The notes under the pieces: generated by a model | What the model was told of the DNA's origin: nothing | The model's database searches: none | The model's input: only the letters and a program-made list of their open reading frames with translations | Shown here: positions 57,956 to 64,000 of the stretch, piece by piece | Layout: every line of letters begins with the position of its first letter | Position numbering within the stretch: the stretch's first letter is position 1 | Made by a program: the position numbers and the translations under genes | Assembly (NCBI GenBank): GCA_025094145.1 | Contig: JALLLS010000004.1 | Coordinates: forward strand, 124,001-188,000 | Length of the DNA: 64,000 nt | Origin: Spinellus fusiger | Taxonomy: Eukaryota; Mucoromycota; Mucoromycetes; Mucorales; Phycomycetaceae | Direction of reading: 5' to 3'

Positions 57956-60300
57956 TTACATCTTAAGCGACTTTAGGCGTGCATGCTCCTGGATAAGCTG
58001 CTCCTGGACATTAGATTGGACAGCCTGGTGGTTTTTGTATTCCATGGAGAATTCACCCTTGCCCTGAGTAGCAGAGCGAAGTTCAGTAGAATAACCAAAC
58101 ATATCATTCAAAGGAACATAGGCTGTGACGTTGAAGTAGTCTTCCTGCACCTCAGTATCCACCACAGTACCCTTGCGTTTGTTCAAACCACCAATCACAG
58201 CGCCCTGGAATTCAGTAGGGGCAGTGATAGACACATTCATAATAGGTTCAAGAATAGTAGGTTTGGCCTTGGAGAAGGCTTCAATAAAGGCGTTCTTGGT
58301 GGCAATACGGAAAGCCAGTTCACTAGAATCCACAGCATGAGCAGCACCATCTTCAAGCACCATACGAAGACCATTCACGGGATGACCAATCAATGGACCT
58401 TTTTCAAGAGCATCCACAAAGCCCTTGTCACAGGCAGGAATGAAGTTGGTAGGAATGTTACCACCAATCACACGGTTCTCAAAGGCAACGTCTTTACCCG
58501 TCTCCTCATCCATGGTCATAGGCTCAAGCACACCCATGACACGAGCAAACTGACCAGCACCACCCGACTGTTTCTTGTGGGTGTAGTTGAATTTGGCAGG
58601 CTGAGTGATAGTTTCACGGAAGGCTACTTGGGGTTTTCCAGTCAAGCATTCGACATTGTATTCACGCTTCATACGCTCAACATAGATCTGAAGATGCAAT
58701 TCACCCATACCAGAGATAATTGTCTCTTTGCTTTCTTTATCGACATGAACACGGAAAGTAGGATCCTCCTTTTGGAATCTGTTCAATGCCTTTGAGAAGT
58801 TGGGGGTTTCTTTACCAGCAGGAGTAAGAGAGAGGGAGATGACAGGTTCAGGCACAAACATAGAAGAGAGAGAGTACTGGAGAGTGCCGTCTGTAAAAGT
58901 ATCACCACTGGCACAATCAACACCAAACATAGCACCAATTTCACCAGCACCGAGTTCATCTACATCCTCCATATCAGAAGCATGCATACGTACAAGACGA
59001 GGCACCTTGATCTTTTTTCCGGTCTTAATGTTGGTAATAAAGGAACCCTTTTTAAGAGCACCCTGGTAAATACGCATGTAAGTCAATTGTCCATAGCGGC
59101 CTTCTTCCAGTTTGAATGCCAAGCCAACAAATGGATTGCCAGAGTAGGGAGAGAGTTCAACGGGTTTTTCATTATCAGCAACATCAAGGGCTGTGTTGGT
59201 GACTTGGGTTGGATCAGGCAGGTAGGAGATAATGGCATCCAACAATGGCTGGACAGCAGTGTTCTTGAAAGCAGAGCCCATCAATACAGGAGTGAACTTG
59301 AGGTCAATGGTAGCAGTACGGATGGCACCAATAAACTGTTGTGTAGTAGGAATTTCCTCATTCAAGTAAATATCAGCAATGGTATCATCCACATTTGCCA
59401 ATTGTTCAATCAATTCGTGTCGTTTCTCAGTAGCCAACTCCATAAGATCCTCGGGGATTTCCCTGGATACCAGAGTTTCGCCATTCTCTCCTTCATTGTA
59501 CAGGGCCTTCCATTGCACCAAATCCACCACACCACGGAACTGGTCCTCGGCACCGATGGGGACTTGAATAGCAGCAGCTGTCAATCTCAGTTTTTGTCGG
59601 ATTTGGTCAATGATACGGAAGGGATTAGCACCTGCTCTGTCCATTTTGTTAATAAAAGAGAGGCGAGGGACATTGTAACGACGCATCTGACGATCCACCG
59701 TGATAGTCTGGGATTGTACACCCGAGACAGAGCATAGAATTAGGCAGGCACCATCCAACACACGCAGGGCACGCTCCACTTCAATTGTGAAATCAACGTG
59801 GCCTGGTGTATCAATAATGTTGATGTTGTGTTCACCCCAGCTAGCATAAGTAGCAGCCGACTGGATTGTAATTCCCTTTTCTCTTTCCAATTCCATAGAG
59901 TCCATTTTAGCACCTACACCATCACGGCCACGAACATCGTGGATTTCCTTGATACGTCCGGTGTAGAACAAGATACGTTCTGTGCAGGTAGTTTTTCCCG
60001 AGTCAATGTGAGCAGAGATACCGATATTACGCAGCTTGTTAAGGCGTTTCTATAAAAGAGAAAGAGAAGAATGAGTGACTGCAGTTTGCAAGGACGGCTG
60101 CATAGGGTCTTATTTACCTTGTCTTCGATATCTGCCGGCTTTTCTGTGGAGGTGGTTTGGAAGCGGCGGAAGATGGACATGGGAGCAGAGCATGTTTGAG
60201 GTGTTGTTAGTGGAAGAACAACACTGGCTGCGTTTCTTAGGGCAGCAATAGACTGTGCCCTTCCCGGTAGCCCTCCAAAGAGGGTTTGCACAAAAGACAT
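57956..60300 (-). CDS. MEF1: Mitochondrial translation elongation factor G1
   Basis: Two exons (60300-60118 and 60049-57956), 758 residues. The presequence is Arg/Ser-rich: [20 protein letters not shown]. The GTPase core is clear: G1 [20 protein letters not shown], switch [18 protein letters not shown]3 [20 protein letters not shown] and G4 [14 protein letters not shown]. Domains II-V follow, e.g. [20 protein letters not shown] and [20 protein letters not shown]. It drives translocation of mitochondrial ribosomes. Identity with EF-G1 rather than EF-G2 is supported by the conventional presence of all G motifs and by length. The frame is continuous and no defects are seen. It is divergent from RPS25. 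Long antisense open frames over this gene are codon shadows. Confidence 0.97.
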
Positions 60301-60473
60301 GGCACACACAACCCAAGGCAAGTTCAAGGTGAGTTCAGGGCAAGGGGGAAAAAAATTTCTAGCCCCCGTGGCGGTGAGTGACTGCTGGGGATCTTTCCAA
60401 ATATGGATGATAAAGTGGATGGGTGAGTTATGCTCTGTTACTGCTGCCCTTTATAATAATAATAGTTATCACC

Positions 60474-60506
<33 letters not shown>

Positions 60507-60853
60507 CACTACACTTCGCTATTCCACAATGGAGAATTCTAATTATATCACCGAGTCTGCTACTTCTTTATATTCTAAATAGCACAAGACAATGACTAGC
60601 CCTACTAGGAAACATTCCTCACAGTGTAAAAAAAAAGAGAAACACTCTAGTAGAGAGCAATAGACTGTTGTTCTAGCCTCTCTTCATCCCACTACAGAAG
60701 CGTCTCACACACACTCTCTCTCACTGCCACTTACCAATGTCCGGTCCGCAGATCAATACGTGACGTCCACCGGACAAGACTCCGAAGTGAGCAGGGCTGC
60801 TTTTGAATAGGCTTCACCGGCGGCTGTGTGTTTCGCTCTCTCTCTAAATCATC
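60301..60853. promoter_or_regulatory. Divergent MEF1/RPS25 intergenic region
   Basis: About 550 bp. It holds an ATT repeat (60473-60505) and, near RPS25, a TGACGT core (CRE-like) at about 60761-60766. Pyrimidine-rich sequence (60703-60723 and 60832-60845) resembles the leader of ribosomal protein genes. Confidence 0.45.
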
Positions 60854-61419
60854 ATGGTTAGTAGACTGCATGCTCAGGGAAGAGGATGCGTAGTCCGACT
60901 GTAAAGACATACAACGGATGGATCTCCTGCAAGATAGATGTAGTTGGAAGACTGCACTAACAGAAGAAGACTACACATCCATAATGTCGCATGACATCCT
61001 CTTCCTTGGCCATCCATCCACTTGATCGCTGACACTCTCATTGTTACTGCAATGAACTTCTCTAGGCTAAGAAGGAAGTTGCTGCCAAGCCCACCTCCTC
61101 TTCTGGAGGTAAGAAGGCCAAGAAGAAGTGGTCTGCCAAGAAGGTCAAGGACAAAGCCAACAACTTGGTCGTCCTCGATAAGCCCACCTACGAGCGTCTC
61201 TTCAAGGAAGTGCCTACCTACAAGTTCATCTCCCAGTCTGTGTTGGTGGACCGTCTTCGTTTGAACGGCTCCCTTGCTCGTGTTGCTATCCGTGAATTGG
61301 AATCTCAGGGTCTTATCAAGCCCTTGTCTCGCCACCACGCCCAGGTGATCTACACTCGTGCCACTGGTGATGAGAAGGCTGCTCCTGTTGAGGAGAAGGT
61401 TGAATCTGACGAAGAGTAA
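60854..61419 (+). CDS. RPS25: 40S ribosomal protein S25
   Basis: The initiator ATG (60854-60856) stands alone as the first coding exon and is followed at once by a GTTAGT donor. A 209-nt intron ends CTTCTCTAG at 61065, and exon 2 (61066-61419) gives [20 protein letters not shown], then [20 protein letters not shown] and [20 protein letters not shown], with the typical C-terminal [14 protein letters not shown]. 118 residues, the normal size for eS25. It is a component of the 40S head near the E site. Codon use is strongly biased to C-ending codons, as for a highly expressed gene. The start is supported because no other ATG in frame precedes the Ala-Lys-Lys sequence within exon 2. Confidence 0.95.
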
Positions 61420-61484
61420 ATCTCTTTGCTCTCCTTGTTCTCAAACACAAATAAAAAGAATCTCTTGATGATGTCTATTCTTGT

Positions 61485-62072
61485 CTATGTTATAGTCTCT
61501 CTAGTGTGTAGAAAGGGGCCATTCTTCCCTCCACTCTTTGATACAACATGGATGTCTTGGATGACCATGGCCTTGGAAGATGCCTTGCACATGTCAAACA
61601 CTGTCAGCAAGGCCACACTCACAGCACTCAATGCCTCCATCTCCACACCTGTCTTGCCTGTTGTTTGAACCACCGCCTCACACTCCACACTACTTCTTGC
61701 TTCATCCATGGACAGTGTGACATCAATGCAGGTGAGGAGAAGAGGGTGGCAAAGAGGAATCCACTGGCTTGTCTGTTTGGCGGCCTGGATGCCAGCAATC
61801 TGTGCCACCACCAGGACACTCCCCTTGAGTGTGTGGGTGGTGTTGTTCTTTAAGAGATCAAAGGTGACGGGAGGGAGAAGAATGCGGCCTGCTGCTTTGG
61901 CTTCTCTTTTCGTGTCGCTCTTGTCAGCCACAGATACCATGCGGGCTTCTCCTGTGGTGGAGTCTGTATGGGTTAGGCGGGGAAGGGTGCTATAGTGCCG
62001 GGCTGTGGTGGTGGTGGTGGCTATAGAGAAAAGACCGGCCATAGGAAAAGAGAATCTCTCTATGTGTGCCAT
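61485..62072 (-). CDS. MOCS1B: Cyclic pyranopterin monophosphate synthase (MoaC/MOCS1B)
   Basis: An intronless frame of 195 residues. The leader, MAHIERFSFPMAGLFSIATT, then ARHYSTLPRL, looks mitochondrial. The body has all MoaC signatures: ARMVSVADKSDTKREAKAAG, QIAGIQAAKQTSQWIPLCHP (His of the PLCHPL motif), GKTGVEMEALSAVSVALLTV with FDMCKA, and IQDIHVVSKSGGKNGPF. MoaC converts 3',8-cyclo-7,8-dihydro-GTP to cPMP. It lies 104 bp downstream of the MoaA-type gene on the same strand. The stop is 65 bp from the RPS25 stop, convergent. Confidence 0.93.
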   Translation of the reverse strand: MAHIERFSFPMAGLFSIATTTTTARHYSTLPRLTHTDSTTGEARMVSVADKSDTKREAKAAGRILLPPVTFDLLKNNTTHTLKGSVLVVAQIAGIQAAKQTSQWIPLCHPLLLTCIDVTLSMDEARSSVECEAVVQTTGKTGVEMEALSAVSVALLTVFDMCKASSKAMVIQDIHVVSKSGGKNGPFLHTRETIT

Positions 62073-62176
62073 TGGATAAAGATGTGTGTATTGAAGAGAA
62101 AGAAAACGAAAACGAAAAAAAGAAAAAGAAAAAACAGCTCATCCATACACACAAGAAGAGAGAAGGAAGGACTGCC

Positions 62177-63676
62177 TTAGCCACCAATCAAGATCATAGG
62201 CCTGTTCTTCTGCTTGGCTAGCTCAAACATACCTGCATGCTGCTTCTTCTTCTTCTTTACAGCGGCACCAATGACATGAAGGAGATCTTGTTCAGACTTG
62301 CCTTGTCTTAACAAATCACGCAAAGAGACTTCTGCATTACCAAAGAGACACACTTTGATGGAGCCATCGGTAGTGATGCGCAGTCTATTGCAAGTACCAC
62401 AGAAATGGTCTGTCATGGAAGTAATAAATCCAATGCTGCCTTTATGACCTGGGACTTGGTAGGCCTAAGGAAATGTCCCTTCTTCAATACAAAAAAAAGA
62501 AAAAGAAAATAAAGAAAATAAAAGAAAATAGAGAAAGGACCTTCTTATGCTTACCTTTGTTGTATCGTTCTCATCATCGGTCTGTTTGATGAGATGGCCA
62601 TAAGAAGACTCAATGGTCTGTAGGAGTTCTTTGTAAGGAACAAGCTTCTTCTGACTCCATGAGTTGCCTGTGCATACGACATTAGATGCATCCTCCTCGA
62701 TTCACCCACCATCAAATGGCATGTATTCAATAAAGCGTACAACGACAGGATGCTCTTTTGTATATTCAACAAAGCGCAGGATCTGATCTTCATTCACACC
62801 ACGCATGACGACAGTATTCACCTTGACACGGGGCAGGTGGATGGAGAGGGCTTCGTCAATAGCACCAAGAACTCTGTCCAATCCTGGTTCCATCAACACA
62901 ACTCTCTTCTGACCTCCATTGCGTGTACTCACCTTGTCGACGTGTCATGATATTAAACATAAAGGGATCCATGGTGTCCAGACTAACATTCAATGTGTCC
63001 AGACCTGCCTCCATAAGGGCAGGAAGGAGTCGCTTTACAGCAATGCCATTGGTTGTCATCCCAATACTCTTCAGTCCATGCTGCTTCCATTGTCCCAGTC
63101 CCCTAACAATCTCAAGAAGATCAGGCCGCATGGTGGGCTCTCCTCCTGTCAGACGTATCTTGGTGGTGCCTTGACGAACAAACAGACCAGCAAGGTGCAG
63201 GATTTCTTCAGTTGTGAGGAGCTGGGATTTTGGCGTGAGAGGGACACCTTCAGCAGGCATACAGTACGTGCCTATAAACAGTGCCTATGCGTTAGACACA
63301 GTAGTAACAGGAGCAGGCGAGGTGTGTTTGGAGGCGTGAACTTGCATCGTAAATTACACTTTTCAGTGAGTGAAATACGCAGGTAGTTATGGTGACGGCC
63401 AAAGGTGTCTCTGAGAGTGTCAGGAACAGTGCCTGAGTCTGCTGTTGCTATGGATCGAGACGGTCTTTGTGCCTGTGTTTCTTCTTTTTTTTAGCCTTGT
63501 TCTTTAGCAAGGGGAGTGGACTTGCCTGTGCTGAGAGTGACTTGAGATACCACTGAACCTATAAGAGTAGTGAGTTTTTCTCTCTGTTCTTTTCCATGTG
63601 TATTATCTACTCCTTGGGATCCATTTACCCTAAAGGGCGTTGTTCTTAGTGTCTTGCTGTGAAATGAGAGCAGCAT
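62177..63676 (-). CDS. MOCS1A: GTP 3',8-cyclase (MoaA/MOCS1A), radical SAM
   Basis: The model starts at 63676 ([16 protein letters not shown], presequence-like) and joins [11 protein letters not shown] and [16 protein letters not shown] to the conserved [20 protein letters not shown]. The radical-SAM CxxxCxxC (CNLRCTYC) is completed across an intron (63272-63345) with a GC donor. Next come [64 protein letters not shown] and [13 protein letters not shown] across another intron. The C-terminal cluster is [20 protein letters not shown], and the protein ends with the Gly-Gly (ILIGG) that is essential in MOCS1A. Two 4Fe-4S clusters catalyse the first step of molybdenum cofactor synthesis from GTP in mitochondria. 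A second GC donor at 63525 is needed for the leader. The first exon is the least certain. Confidence 0.92.
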
Positions 63677-64000
63677 AGCAACCACCAGGTAAAGAAAGAA
63701 ACAGAAACAGGAACAGAAACAGAAACAAAAAAGAAGGCAGGACAAAGAAATCATGTCCCACACCAGCAAGATCTGTTGTGTGATTGGAGTTGAAACGGAG
63801 GCCTAAAGAAGGGAAAGAAGGGGTGTACAGACCCATCCACGGGATTTGATGAAACTTGACTTTTTTATTTTTTATTCAATTCCTAGTTATTTTCCCTCTA
63901 TGAACAAGTACAATAAGAAATACAGCTATGGATACCTATAGGCGAGTGAATGAGTGCTATTGTTTTTATTAGCTATTTGGATTGAATTGAATTGAATTGA
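63677..64000. promoter_or_regulatory. Upstream region of MOCS1A, window end
   Basis: Contains an A/G-rich hexamer repeat (63700-63735) and, at the very end, an AATTG repeat (63979-64000). No gene was recognised. Confidence 0.4.

Noticed and set aside
57983..59737. Two long plus-strand open frames (270 and 251 codons)
   Set aside because: Antisense to MEF1, whose GTPase motifs are unmistakable; codon shadows.

Overview
The window is nuclear DNA of a filamentous fungus, most likely an early-diverging one (Mucoromycota, probably Mucorales). The evidence is many short spliceosomal introns (about 40-80 nt), AT-rich intergenic DNA with microsatellites, fungal gene families (Akr1-type palmitoyltransferase, Cch1 calcium channel, APSES cell-cycle factor, Mph1 helicase) and several families that are rare or missing in Dikarya: a full TPR O-GlcNAc transferase, a MAT2B homologue and at least one minor-spliceosome (U12-type) AT-AC intron. 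Gene models were built by hand from splice signals and reading frame, so terminal exons are the least certain parts.

Layout. 1-23 kb is gene-dense: an Ish1/Msc1-like secreted or nuclear-envelope protein (cut by the left edge), MAT2B, an ankyrin-DHHC acyltransferase, an HD phosphohydrolase, a Ser-rich orphan, an LRR protein, OGT, the GPI mannosyltransferase GPI10/PIG-B, a pinin-domain splicing protein, a Jsn1/Puf1-like RRM+PUF protein and mitochondrial 3-hydroxyacyl-CoA dehydrogenase. 23-49 kb holds CCH1 (8.5 kb, many introns), MPH1/FANCM, HRD1, an MBF/SBF APSES-ankyrin factor, a Q-rich orphan and the complex I subunit NDUFV1. 49.5-57.9 kb is a gene desert with decayed mobile DNA: a retroelement RT C-terminal fragment and two Tc1/mariner copies with recognisable terminal inverted repeats. 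58-64 kb is dense again: mitochondrial EF-G (MEF1), RPS25 and the tandem molybdenum-cofactor genes MOCS1B/MoaC and MOCS1A/MoaA.

The genes are housekeeping functions with no operon-like theme, except the adjacent MoaA/MoaC pair, which acts in one pathway (GTP to cPMP). Several genes sit head to head over short gaps (78 and 80 bp), which implies shared promoters. The most notable signals concern splicing. GPI10 carries a textbook U12-type AT-AC intron. At least six introns in three genes (MAT2B, CCH1, MOCS1A), plus a possible one in the PUF gene, use GC-AG borders with a constant GCAAGT donor. There is a first coding exon that is only the ATG (RPS25) and a 23-nt microexon that completes the HRD1 RING finger.
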